The position numbers and the translations under genes are program-made. From Rhodospirillales bacterium (GTDB lineage Bacteria; Pseudomonadota; Alphaproteobacteria; Rhodospirillales; UBA2165): a DNA stretch of 64,000 nt. The notes beneath the pieces are model-generated. The model saw nothing but the letters and a program-made list of their open reading frames with translations, was not told the DNA's origin and ran no database searches. The stretch spans positions 1 through 64,000 of the forward strand of contig JAOMCN010000002.1 in assembly GCA_028345065.1 (NCBI GenBank), given 5' to 3'. Each line of letters opens with the position of its first letter. The stretch's first letter is position 1. Shown here in pieces: positions 47,101 through 56,145 of the stretch.

Positions 47101-48761
47101 AAGATCAAAATCCTGTTGAAATTCGTCGATTTTCAGATCATTCCAACGCGGATATAAGGCGGCCTAAAGAGGAGGATTTTAGAACACGGATAAATTTCGT
47201 TCGGGATGGCGTTCCTGCCGCATTGGGAATGTCGATGACGGTAGATGCCCTCCGTATTAAGATCCCATCTTCATTTAATTTTTTAGACAATCTCAACCTC
47301 ACCGAAGCGGCAATTCGAGGGTTGAGGACCGCACGATACTTATCTGAGGCAAAGACAGGAGAAACTTTATCAGCGGTAGCAAACCCGTTCCTCAAGGAAT
47401 GGCTGGCTAACATTTATATGACGACTGTCATCCACCAAGCCATTTTAACTTCAACAAACCTAGAAGTTGCCGCTGAAGAAGTCTTTAACGATGCATCTGA
47501 GTTATTGGTTACACAGGTGCTAAATACTGTTTTTCAATCTTATCATGAAGTCGACCCAGATGCAGACGATGAAGCCGAACCGGAAAGAGACACATTACAT
47601 GTTGAATTAAATCATCTTCTAACAACACCTGATATACGGCAAGACTTACACAATCTAATTTCGCTCCTATGGACCGATATTGATGAGAGTTGGAATACGT
47701 GGCTCCGGGACAAGGTAAAGGTAACACTTGCAGGTGCCGTCTACTATACTATCCAAACCCTCTGCCCCCAAATTGACATAGAAAATCTAACCACGGACAT
47801 CTTCCCCGGACCAAGAGAAGTGGGGGATGTATTTGTCGAAGAAGATATCAATTATGAGATTTGGGTCAGTGAAACGTCACCAGGCGGTAATGGACTTATT
47901 CAAACCTTCAACCAGTCATTTAATGAGGAACCGGGCCTCTTTTTCAAATTACTTCATTCTACCTTAGAGGCTAATGAGTTTGAGGTTATTGACAGGCAAA
48001 TGACACGATATTTGAATGAAAGCGAACCAACCGCTAGTTCATCACTCTACGACAGTGTTGAAGAATATCGTTCAGCTGACAGCCTCGACCAACAAGAAGC
48101 TTCATTTACAGAAATTCGTCGTTCTCTAGTTGAAAATGGTTACTCCATTTTTCACAGTTTTTTGTCTTCATTTTCAGCTCGGATCATGAGACCCGGATCA
48201 AGTGATGATAGTGATCATTTTTTTAGATTGGGAATTACCGAATGGATCGAAGAGGAAGAACGTTTAGGTACGGAGATAGATGCCCGAATTTTCTCATACT
48301 ACTGGAGCCAAACGGACGCAGCCGAGAATTTTATGGCCTCATTCGACACCCAGAATACAGGCACACATGATAGGAATTGGCTCTACAATGTAATTTATGG
48401 AGTGTTCTGGCCTCGGGGCAGATTGGTGAGAGAGAGTAGCCTTAAACTGTATAACGAATTTGTTGAGTTACCAGATCCTGAACGACTGCTCTTTGCCAAT
48501 CTAAGTCGCGTAAATCCCAAGACTGTTCAATGCTCCAGTCAAGACTGGTTAGAGGAAACAAAGCTTGTCTTGCAGGAAGAGGGAACCGTTATCGTCGAAA
48601 GCTCCGTGAAGGAACAAAAAGACCTGTCTAAAGCAATTAACCAGTTAGCTGTCGAACCAATAGAGGTGAGCTATCTGAAATCCTTCGCAAGGATTATAGA
48701 ACTGGACCGATCTGAAGAAGTTATACGTGCTAGGTTTGAATTGCCGGAGATATTTTGGTGA
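44154..48761 (+). CDS. dpdJ: DpdJ-like DEAD/DEAH helicase
   Basis: ISAGTGSGKTLAFYLPAL, LLDEVHTYQSFTGAQ, GLSATL, 'APRGMASYVQRKGRAGRTRKM'; Cys cluster CPYINCIQCGG...CCQGDEC; exact start uncertain, overlaps dpdI. Confidence 0.8.
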   Translation: MIVTLSGHVVIINNTDDILRLILDEIERRENSLLVWGVVDGSSSETEILAVISDIIDDNWKRVEEIDDRFTDTGFVLKKLTEKCLIFEIPFTDDQRQFRSRMAETVRLLFHLRQLFPLHDRVGGYNAANTLVADYRFKRVSRSYPKRDQTLSDFFEVLCAENPNIRAALEAQSERRPGIERFMLANFQVEATKAILDSIATKNDQGILISAGTGSGKTLAFYLPALSRISDLIQQEDNTDRWVKAVAIYPRNELLKDQFREVFTEARLLDDLLKAKNKRKIQIGALFGPTPNSSGGPKYKDDWIDDGAGYICPYINCIQCGGLMVWRHEDLRRNREVLCCQGDECDFEINEDEIILTRKRIAKSPPDILFTSTEMMNRHLSNKILRSAFGAFPHAQRAPEMMLLDEVHTYQSFTGAQIAFLLRRWRNALPNGSDVTFIGLSATLKDGEVFFAELCGLSADNVTEIKPRPSEMEKEGAEYTIALRGDPVSRAALLSTTIQTGMLLSRTLDERNSRVSDGIFGTKLFAFTDKLDVINRLEPDMLDAEGRDRDGTPLRKPPLAFLRQPQNDKTRYTNGQDWLMCRQIGHFLDNKKNISKTTSQDPGVNLEAEVIIATSTLEVGFNETNVGAVIQHKAPRGMASYVQRKGRAGRTRKMRPWTAIVLSDYGRDRLIYMAYEQLFDPELPANSLPIGNRYISRIQAVYCLIEYLSKEVGNIWSGRPIRKWLSQPYEPDNREETLKKERLFHKKLREILTNILEDTVVFDDFSSYLGKSLQLQNDEIQAILWDHPRPLITAVIPTALRRLATNWKNENGDEDHYLRDAPLPEFATQTLFNDLNLPEVILKMPEQQLGDDETMALSQAMREFAPGRISKRFAATGRANLKHWVCPEDLTENECLLEFTNPYELSELGRWSLVERSDVVSLPVFRLLSIQLKQADPDYGDTSNARLNWHTQIIARERGTPLAPPVGVPLEQLIEDIQIFTHEDQNPVEIRRFSDHSNADIRRPKEEDFRTRINFVRDGVPAALGMSMTVDALRIKIPSSFNFLDNLNLTEAAIRGLRTARYLSEAKTGETLSAVANPFLKEWLANIYMTTVIHQAILTSTNLEVAAEEVFNDASELLVTQVLNTVFQSYHEVDPDADDEAEPERDTLHVELNHLLTTPDIRQDLHNLISLLWTDIDESWNTWLRDKVKVTLAGAVYYTIQTLCPQIDIENLTTDIFPGPREVGDVFVEEDINYEIWVSETSPGGNGLIQTFNQSFNEEPGLFFKLLHSTLEANEFEVIDRQMTRYLNESEPTASSSLYDSVEEYRSADSLDQQEASFTEIRRSLVENGYSIFHSFLSSFSARIMRPGSSDDSDHFFRLGITEWIEEEERLGTEIDARIFSYYWSQTDAAENFMASFDTQNTGTHDRNWLYNVIYGVFWPRGRLVRESSLKLYNEFVELPDPERLLFANLSRVNPKTVQCSSQDWLEETKLVLQEEGTVIVESSVKEQKDLSKAINQLAVEPIEVSYLKSFARIIELDRSEEVIRARFELPEIFW

Positions 48762-49318
48762 CAGAACTTAGACGCATATTCCAAACCAAAACAACGAGCC
48801 AAGGAGAAATCCGGGATCTCCTGCAGATGATATTTGCCAATGAACTGCTAACACCGAGTGAGGAGTTGTGGTTGGTAAGTCCCTGGATCAGCGATATCCC
48901 AATTCTGGATAACCGTATGGGGGGGTTTGATGCAATTAACCCCGAGTGGAAAGGAAGGGAAATTCGGTTAACGGAAGTTCTTCTCCAATTGATGTCCGTT
49001 GGTAGTAAAGCATTTATCGTTACCATTAGCCCAACTGACGTGGACACAAATCGTTATTTTGTTAATAGGCTATCTTCTCTTTCTGAGGAAACCGGTCTAA
49101 CCAACAAGAAAATAATTATTGAGGTGCCAAAACCTGAAGATTTTACTGGTCTTCATTATAAGGGAATACTGACAGCCAGAGGTTTTCTCGAAGGTTCAAT
49201 GAATATCAGTCATAACGGATTAAAGCTGAACGACGAACAGGTTACTTATGACATTAATAGGGAAAGAATTACAGACGCTCGGGTTCACTTTGAGGAAACC
49301 CACGGGGAAGGTTCCTAA
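48755..49318 (+). CDS. dpdK: phospholipase D-like DpdK
   Basis: LWLVSPWISDIPILDN and 'LHYKGILTARGFLEGSMNISHNG' HxK-type motif; small 187 aa. Confidence 0.75.
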   Translation: MVTELRRIFQTKTTSQGEIRDLLQMIFANELLTPSEELWLVSPWISDIPILDNRMGGFDAINPEWKGREIRLTEVLLQLMSVGSKAFIVTISPTDVDTNRYFVNRLSSLSEETGLTNKKIIIEVPKPEDFTGLHYKGILTARGFLEGSMNISHNGLKLNDEQVTYDINRERITDARVHFEETHGEGS

Positions 49319-49321
49319 TTA

Positions 49322-51568
49322 ATGAACAACCCAAATAAAATTGAAGAAGGTCTGGTAGAGTTTTTATCATCTCCCAATGAAATTTCTCTTCACGATCTCG
49401 AACAGAGAGAATTTCTTTACCCGTGGTGTGAGGAGGTTGCGGAGTGGTGGGAATTAGGAAAAACAACAAACTGGAACGCACCGATTATCCTCCCCCTCAA
49501 ACTTTCTGAGGAAAACACAATCTGGTTTGCCAGTGCCCTCGATTCAAGAATAGCCAATCAGTTAGGCATCGAGTTACTGGCGCACGTCGGTCCCTCCTTC
49601 TCTGATTTTAATGGAAATATTTGGGAAAAAGATAGCCAAACATCATCCGATAAGAATTTTTTTCATAGTCTCGAGCACAATGTCTACCGATTTACAACGT
49701 CTTCACCGGACAGTGACGAAAAGATAGCGAAATACCTGCGACTTTTTAGGGGTTCCGTTCAGAAAAGACCACCAAGTCAAAAGATCGTCTCTACGTCCAG
49801 CCAATTGATGCGGTCGGAATTTGATAAGGCATTGATGCTAGGTGATGGGGTCCAAGCACTTTTCTTAAAGAATGAACTTTTGAAGACGGGTCGCTTAAGT
49901 GCGGAAAATCAAATCTATTTAGAAGTTCGCTATCTGGCTGGGTTAAGCAAGTCGCCGGATTTAATAACGAACGAAAAGTTACTAAATAAATTAACAGACC
50001 GTAAGCTGCCAAAGCAAATCCTTCTCGATCTAATGACTTCCTATCACGCTGTTTTTGTTGAGGAAATCGAAGACGGAGAAAAGCCTGAAAAAAAAATTGA
50101 AGAATTCAGAACATCAACACGATCTTTTGGCACATTTTTTAGAACACGCAGGGGTCTAAAAGATTCCAAGCTGTTAAAAACATTTCTCCTGTATGAAGTT
50201 TGCCATAGAGAAATCAAGGATGATGATTTCGAAAAACTTGCCAGTGAAGTTACTGATGGCGATAAGTTTATCCAAGCTTTAAGGGACTTTCTCTCCCCGC
50301 CATCCGTCACTCCCGTGGTTGTAGATAGCGATCCAGACATAGTTCCGGATCAACTGGAGAGAGCGAATGCCGCCTTTCTAGCAATGGATTGGGATTTAGC
50401 TTTTTCTTTGTTCCTGCAATTGGAACCAACCAAGGATACTGTCAATAAAGCCCTTACATGTGCGGAACTGCTTAAAAACACAGAAGCGAACGCAGAAGTT
50501 TGTCGTTTTATTGAAAGTTCCAATATAAATTTGAAAACGGAACTGGCACCCAATCCAAAAGAATTTTACCTAAAAATCTCCTCGAAAATTAATAACCCAG
50601 TTAAGGGAGTTGCGGGTTGGTTAGAATGGCTTGAATTAATTTCGATTGAAAAAGACATGGAGGAAGTTGAAAAATTACTGGAACATGAGAGCGGAACTTG
50701 GTCCATCAAACCACTCTGCTCTGATGATAGCGCCAACGCATTAATCGATGCTCACGAGGTTCGCAGAGACCTCATTGAAAAAGCAATAATAACAATTGTA
50801 ACGCAATTGCAAGAGGAGGAAGAGAACCAAAGTACAATTGCAAAACCTTTAATAGACACCATGCTAATCATAAATTTGACAAAAGACGCTCACTCCGCCT
50901 CCGACCTGGAAATTATTAATCAATTAACTCAATTATTTTTAACGACAGGTCTTAGCGCCGAAGAATACCTAGAATTAATCAAAGAGTTGAACCAGCTATT
51001 CGATGATAATTCCTCCTACAATAACCTTTCATGGGCCCTAGATTTACTCGATATTTTGGCAACTCATCCATGTCCCAGTGATGAGGCTCGTCTGCGTTTG
51101 TTCAGTTCTGTCATTGAATTTTCAAGTCGACAAATTCATCGCTTAAATTTTGCACACTATAAAACCCTGCAATTTCTGAGTTCAGACTATAGCACACCAT
51201 TACCTAAAGCATTCGATCAAGTGGCAAATCAAACTGGCGATGAAGAGGTACGTAACTATGACAATATTAAGATTGGCATTTACACTCTAATAGAACAAGC
51301 AGGGCAAAGGGCGGCCGATTTACTCAAGGAATTGTACCCAAATATTTCTGTTAATACGAACAACGATCACGCCTGCACAGATAGGCTCCGAGCAATCGCA
51401 AGAAATTCAGATATTTTTGTTTTTTGCGCGAGGGTTAGTACCCATCAGGCTTACTACTGCGTAAAAGATCACAGACCAACTGAAAATTTGTTCCTTCAAC
51501 CGCCTGGCAGAGGCAGAACAAGTATAATCAATATCGTTGCAGATAATATTGCAAAGGTTTTAAATTAA
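49322..51568 (+). CDS. candidate DpdD-like protein
   Basis: 748 aa without recognised motif; in the dpd gene train with a size fitting DpdD; assigned by elimination. Confidence 0.45.
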   Translation: MNNPNKIEEGLVEFLSSPNEISLHDLEQREFLYPWCEEVAEWWELGKTTNWNAPIILPLKLSEENTIWFASALDSRIANQLGIELLAHVGPSFSDFNGNIWEKDSQTSSDKNFFHSLEHNVYRFTTSSPDSDEKIAKYLRLFRGSVQKRPPSQKIVSTSSQLMRSEFDKALMLGDGVQALFLKNELLKTGRLSAENQIYLEVRYLAGLSKSPDLITNEKLLNKLTDRKLPKQILLDLMTSYHAVFVEEIEDGEKPEKKIEEFRTSTRSFGTFFRTRRGLKDSKLLKTFLLYEVCHREIKDDDFEKLASEVTDGDKFIQALRDFLSPPSVTPVVVDSDPDIVPDQLERANAAFLAMDWDLAFSLFLQLEPTKDTVNKALTCAELLKNTEANAEVCRFIESSNINLKTELAPNPKEFYLKISSKINNPVKGVAGWLEWLELISIEKDMEEVEKLLEHESGTWSIKPLCSDDSANALIDAHEVRRDLIEKAIITIVTQLQEEEENQSTIAKPLIDTMLIINLTKDAHSASDLEIINQLTQLFLTTGLSAEEYLELIKELNQLFDDNSSYNNLSWALDLLDILATHPCPSDEARLRLFSSVIEFSSRQIHRLNFAHYKTLQFLSSDYSTPLPKAFDQVANQTGDEEVRNYDNIKIGIYTLIEQAGQRAADLLKELYPNISVNTNNDHACTDRLRAIARNSDIFVFCARVSTHQAYYCVKDHRPTENLFLQPPGRGRTSIINIVADNIAKVLN

Positions 51569-51571
51569 TAC

Positions 51572-53257
51572 ATGGCAATTTCTGTTGATACTTCTGGTGG
51601 CTGGATGCCGGAGAAAAGTTTACTGGACTCCCAACAAGTGGCTATCCTGGATAATCTAATTCGGTGGGCTGAGGAATCCAAAATGCCTGATGACGCCAAA
51701 TCTCAGACACACTGGATACAAGGTTTTGCCGGATCCGGAAAAACTATTTTGCTCATCTATGCCATGCTGCAAACAATAAGGCTTCAACCCGACGCTAAAA
51801 TCTGTTTTGTGACTTACACCTCAGCCTTAAAGGACTTGGTCCTTTCTGCCCTGAAACCTGATGGTGATGAAGCTGTAGAAATCATCAGATTCGATCAAAT
51901 GGCAGAAGCCATCAAATCACAAAATAGGTTTGATTACGTCTTCGTCGATGAAGTGCAGGATATAAAAAAATCTCACCTAAAATTATTAATAAGGAGTACC
52001 AATAGACTTGTTATAGCCGGTGACCCGGACCAAAGTATTTATCAAAACAGGGTGTCCGAAAAAGAGTTACAAGAAGCACTTAAGGTTCCAGACGATTGCC
52101 TTTATGAACTGTCTATACTCTACCGACTGCCCCCGAAGGTTGTAGCGATTGCCAACACTATACTTCCCGAAACTAAAATGATTTTTGCAGAAAATGGTCG
52201 ACGAGGAGAACCAGGAACAGCTATCACAACGCATTACACAAATAAACAGAAGGAGGCCGAAACCGTCTATAAATACGCAGACGAGTTATCAACTCCCAAG
52301 AAGCCTTCTCTAATTCTATTGCCATCACACGGTGGTATTTATGACTTTGCTAAATTAGTCTGCAAGTCCAGAGATCTCCCACCCCCACCAGAATCCGTAT
52401 ACAGGGGAATGCGCGATTATTCGGAATTCAACCAAAGTTTGAAGGATAACGGCCTAAATTTAATGTATTTTGGAAATGATAACGGTGACTTAAATGTCTC
52501 GAAAGTTCATGGACAAACTTACATAATGACATACCACAGTGCCAAGGGTCTCGATTTTCCTCAAGTTTTCCTGCCAGGATTGAACGTCGACCTTACCATT
52601 TGGAGGGACAACGAAATAATATCCAAGAGGTTATTTTTTGTAGGTATTACCAGAACCTCAAAGGATCTCTACATGTCATTTAATTCACATGAACCTCACC
52701 GTTACTTAAATGAAGTAGAAAAGTTAACTGGTGGTATGATTGAATTTGAAGGAACCTCTGAACCAGAAAAAGCGACGCAAGCCTCCCCTAACCCGGTGGA
52801 AGCGCTTATTGGGGAAGTGGTCGAAGATGCAATTTCTGACAAGATAGTGGAAGAACTCAAGGACGCAATTGCTGACGAGATAGCAGAAGGACTCGTCAAT
52901 GGCATTGATGACGATGAAGAGAAGAAAGGGGAAGATGAAATACCCTCCTCAACTGGCATAGTTGAACCTACTTCCTCCCCTGAACCGGTAAAAACGAAGG
53001 AGGCCCCCCCTGAACCAGTGAAAAAGAAGCAGGCGTCAACTTCTAAACCAGCGAAAAAGAAGCAAGCGTCACCTTTTAAACCCGTGAAAAAGAAACAGGC
53101 GTCTACTTCTAAACCCGTGAAAAAGAAACAGGCGTCTACTTCTAAACCTGTGAAAAAGAAACAGGCGTCTACTTCTAAACCCGTGGAAACGAAACAGGCT
53201 TCCCCTGAACCAGTGAAAAAGAAGCAGGCTTGGTGGAAACGACTTTTCGGAGACTAG
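51572..53257 (+). CDS. SF1 (UvrD-like) helicase with K/P-rich repeat tail
   Basis: IQGFAGSGKTILLIYAML, VFVDEVQDI, IAGDPDQSIY, 'TYHSAKGLDFPQVFLPGL', LFFVGITRTSKDLYMS; C-terminal KKKQASTSKPV repeats. Confidence 0.85.
   Translation: MAISVDTSGGWMPEKSLLDSQQVAILDNLIRWAEESKMPDDAKSQTHWIQGFAGSGKTILLIYAMLQTIRLQPDAKICFVTYTSALKDLVLSALKPDGDEAVEIIRFDQMAEAIKSQNRFDYVFVDEVQDIKKSHLKLLIRSTNRLVIAGDPDQSIYQNRVSEKELQEALKVPDDCLYELSILYRLPPKVVAIANTILPETKMIFAENGRRGEPGTAITTHYTNKQKEAETVYKYADELSTPKKPSLILLPSHGGIYDFAKLVCKSRDLPPPPESVYRGMRDYSEFNQSLKDNGLNLMYFGNDNGDLNVSKVHGQTYIMTYHSAKGLDFPQVFLPGLNVDLTIWRDNEIISKRLFFVGITRTSKDLYMSFNSHEPHRYLNEVEKLTGGMIEFEGTSEPEKATQASPNPVEALIGEVVEDAISDKIVEELKDAIADEIAEGLVNGIDDDEEKKGEDEIPSSTGIVEPTSSPEPVKTKEAPPEPVKKKQASTSKPAKKKQASPFKPVKKKQASTSKPVKKKQASTSKPVKKKQASTSKPVETKQASPEPVKKKQAWWKRLFGD
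53031..53228 (+). repeat. 33-bp (11-aa) tandem coding repeats in the SF1 helicase C-terminus
   Basis: acttctaaacccgtgaaaaagaaacaggcgtct repeated with few changes (KPVKKKQASTS). Confidence 0.85.
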
Positions 53258-53387
53258 TCGGGGGATTTGGAGAAATATTAAGGGGAATAAATAACTGAAA
53301 TTATTGAGTAACAACTTAAATAAGGCATGAACTACGATAGGAACTAACAAAGCCGAGTAAAATTAATAAGATTTATAATTCTAGGTT

Positions 53388-54611
53388 ATGGATATGAAAA
53401 AAGGCTTTTACTCCTGTATATCGATCACTGTTTCTGAATGGCAAACTTGGCAGTTATTTCGGGAACTAAGAACCTCCGCAAATCGCTGGGTAGAAATTCA
53501 AATCGATGAACAAGGTAATATAAGTGACGACAGGGCAATTATAGAATTGTTTAACCGAGGCCCAGACCTAACCCCTGATTTTGAGCAAGATATTCTTATT
53601 GTTGTTGCTAAAGTTTTTGATGATCAGATGCAGGAGCGACTAACTCATGATACAAACGACATCTACTATTGTGGTATTGATTTAGTAGATTCTGTATTTG
53701 CGGTCACGGAACGCAATACTAAACTACTCGAGGTTCGGGGAATAAATTTACAAAAACCCTTGTTTGAACAACAGTGGTTAAAGTTCCGTTCCAACGATGA
53801 TATAAGCAGATCATTAAAAAATGGAAACTACTTTGATATCATCGAACAGAATGAAGACAATACTAAATCAGTTGGCATTGGAGATCCGGTAAAAGACCAA
53901 GTAGCCAATGCTTTGGGGTTTCGATTTTATCCAGATATATCAGATAACAATTGGACGCCATCTGCCTTAACTGAGTTATTTAGTTTTCAAAGAAAACTAC
54001 CCATCTCCGGAGGGGACGACCCCACCCCTACTCACACTGATCTTGACTACTGTATTGACCTTGGCCTTCTAGCAAGACGACGTTTAGATAAGAAACTCAC
54101 CAAAAGCTTTCTCGAATATGGTGGATATATTAATTATAAAACTGTCGATGACTTAGTAGCTTTTGTTTTGGATACAAACGTCGAAGCGATTTTCGATAAA
54201 ATTCAAGAAGATGAACCGCTAGATTTTATAGTGCGTCCCGAGGCGCATTTGTTATTTTTGAAGTGGAAGGAAAAGTTTTTTGAAAACTCAAAGATCGAAT
54301 GGGAAGGTCTAAGAAGCGACGTAAAACGTCTTATCGAAGGCGACAAAAACGTGATTTCCCAACAAGCCCTCTTCTTACTCACGTGTTATGGTGGTCCAGC
54401 CGCCTTATCAAACCTCCCCAAAGACTTTAAAAAAGAAGTTGGACTGGAGACTTCTCCCCCTTTCTCAGAAATTATCGATCCTGTAACACCTTTCCAACTC
54501 ACTTGGGGCCAAGTTTTCATCGAAAAAAACCAGGATCTACTCGGGAAAATAACCATATACTTTGCATATGCCGTATTACTTTTGCAGGTCGTTTTGATTT
54601 TATTTTTTTAA
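53388..54611 (+). CDS. orphan protein with C-terminal transmembrane anchor
   Basis: 407 aa; hydrophobic C-terminus ITIYFAYAVLLLQVVLILFF; no recognised domain. Confidence 0.65.
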   Translation: MDMKKGFYSCISITVSEWQTWQLFRELRTSANRWVEIQIDEQGNISDDRAIIELFNRGPDLTPDFEQDILIVVAKVFDDQMQERLTHDTNDIYYCGIDLVDSVFAVTERNTKLLEVRGINLQKPLFEQQWLKFRSNDDISRSLKNGNYFDIIEQNEDNTKSVGIGDPVKDQVANALGFRFYPDISDNNWTPSALTELFSFQRKLPISGGDDPTPTHTDLDYCIDLGLLARRRLDKKLTKSFLEYGGYINYKTVDDLVAFVLDTNVEAIFDKIQEDEPLDFIVRPEAHLLFLKWKEKFFENSKIEWEGLRSDVKRLIEGDKNVISQQALFLLTCYGGPAALSNLPKDFKKEVGLETSPPFSEIIDPVTPFQLTWGQVFIEKNQDLLGKITIYFAYAVLLLQVVLILFF

Positions 54612-54742
54612 ACTCTCCGTATGCATTAATTACTACAATGACATCTGCGAAAACAAATCTCTCTAATATGCTTTTTTGAGAGTATCCACGACCCTAGACA
54701 TTTGCTGCGATACCTTCCCTTCCTTCATAAGAAGGTTATGCC

Positions 54743-55171
54743 CTATCGCTTCGAACCAAAAGTGATCTGGGTTTTACCGAGGTTAATGTAAATAGTATTA
54801 CCTTCATTTCTACAGGTGGGGCATTGGTTTCTACGTTTGAGTACAATTAGCTGGCTCTCGCAATTGCCTTGTGCAAATTGATGGGCAAAGGTAACCGCTG
54901 TTTGCGGTTTTGTCCCCAGACCACATTTGTAGCATTTTATAGACATTTTTGCATTACAGGCATCAAATCTTCGCGCCGTCCAACCTCCCAACCGCCTTCT
55001 ATAACCTTCGTCCCTTATTTTGTTTCGATCTCTTTGGATCTGCCTTTCAATACGCCGATCGTCAGCTTCGGTTTGCAACTTTATTCGTTGCTTTCTGGAT
55101 AAATGATCTCCATTTGATTTTCTGCTCATTTCGAGACCACGCTGTATGTTACGGGACAGTGTTTTGTACAT
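54743..55171 (-). CDS. hypothetical basic zinc-ribbon protein
   Basis: CYKCG...CPTCRNEGN pairs in a basic 142 aa ORF. Confidence 0.45.
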   Translation of the reverse strand: MYKTLSRNIQRGLEMSRKSNGDHLSRKQRIKLQTEADDRRIERQIQRDRNKIRDEGYRRRLGGWTARRFDACNAKMSIKCYKCGLGTKPQTAVTFAHQFAQGNCESQLIVLKRRNQCPTCRNEGNTIYINLGKTQITFGSKR

Positions 55172-55232
55172 TTATAAAACTCCTCTTTATGTATTAGAGA
55201 CGTTACTTTTCTGGAAAACTAATTGGTTCCGG

Positions 55233-55607
55233 TTAGTTCAATGAATTCAGCCAGATCCACGTGAACTCCCAGTGGCTTAATTCGAAAACCACTAGCGTAA
55301 TCCCGTCGATGGTTTCAAGAAGCCTCACTCCACCATCATCAGCGACGGCATCAAAAGCCTGTACTGCCCACAAAGCCTCTCGACCCCATAAATTGGCGGT
55401 TTCCTTGAGCAGGATCCCGGCGTTTAATGTATCGCCGTAATTATGGACCAATACCCCTTCGTAGAATGCCCGCACGAGAAATTGCTGGACATCCTGTAGG
55501 GCTTCGATGGTGTAACCGCGAGCCACTGCTTTTTCGACCTCACTATTTGGCAATCCGTAAGTGTCTATTTTTTGGGAAATTAGGTCCTTAGAAATGATTT
55601 TGTTCAT
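55233..55607 (-). CDS. hypothetical protein
   Basis: Likely start MNKIISKDL at 55607 with upstream AAAGGAAAG (ORF track extends to 55673). Confidence 0.5.
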   Translation of the reverse strand: MNKIISKDLISQKIDTYGLPNSEVEKAVARGYTIEALQDVQQFLVRAFYEGVLVHNYGDTLNAGILLKETANLWGREALWAVQAFDAVADDGGVRLLETIDGITLVVFELSHWEFTWIWLNSLN

Positions 55608-55641
55608 GCGAGCTTTCCTTTTACAAAAGTTGTGGGAAAAT

Positions 55642-55675
55642 AAAAAAAAGTGCCGACCATGAATGACCGGCACTT
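55642..55675 (-). terminator. Rho-independent terminator
   Basis: Minus strand: aagtgccg-gtcattcatggt-cggcactttttttta hairpin followed by a T run. Confidence 0.75.
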
Positions 55676-55785
55676 ACTCATTATCTGCAAACCAGAACCA
55701 CTTACGTGCTTCCGGCATTTTGTGTAACTAATTATCCTGCTTGAATTCTTTTTTCCTCATTCAGTGTATTCTCCTTACTGCATAA

Positions 55786-55825
55786 AAAAAGGCGCTGGTC
55801 TTAAACGACCACCGCCGGCGCACCT
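55786..55825 (-). terminator. Rho-independent terminator
   Basis: Minus strand: ggcggtggtc-gtttaa-gaccagcgcc followed by TTTTTTT. Confidence 0.65.
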
Positions 55826-56125
55826 CACCCACTTACTTGCTTTACGGTGCCAATGGAGTTCACTTTCCCCTACGCAGAGCGCCTCGCCACGAAGACGCAA
55901 AAACCCCTAGGCGGGCTAATGCCTATCGTATTAGCAGAAACATTGCGCTCTAGTGAGACATATACAGCGAGAAACTCATTTTAGTTGATAGAAAAGCTCG
56001 CGTTTCCCAAGGCTGGTTAGCCCTGATCAACAACGCTGTTAATATAATTACATTTGATTGTCGGGGCAACATTTAAATCCTGTCAATTTTACGGCAAAAC
56101 ACTCTTATCGGCCCTTTTCCCGCAA

Positions 56126-56145
56126 AAAAGGGGCCGAAGCCCCTT
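56126..56145 (-). terminator. Rho-independent terminator of the 56144-56509 gene
   Basis: Minus strand: aaggggcttcggccccttttttg directly after the stop codon. Confidence 0.85.

Noticed and set aside
53031-53228. Short regular repeats considered as a CRISPR array
   Set aside because: Repeats are contiguous 33-bp in-frame coding units without spacers
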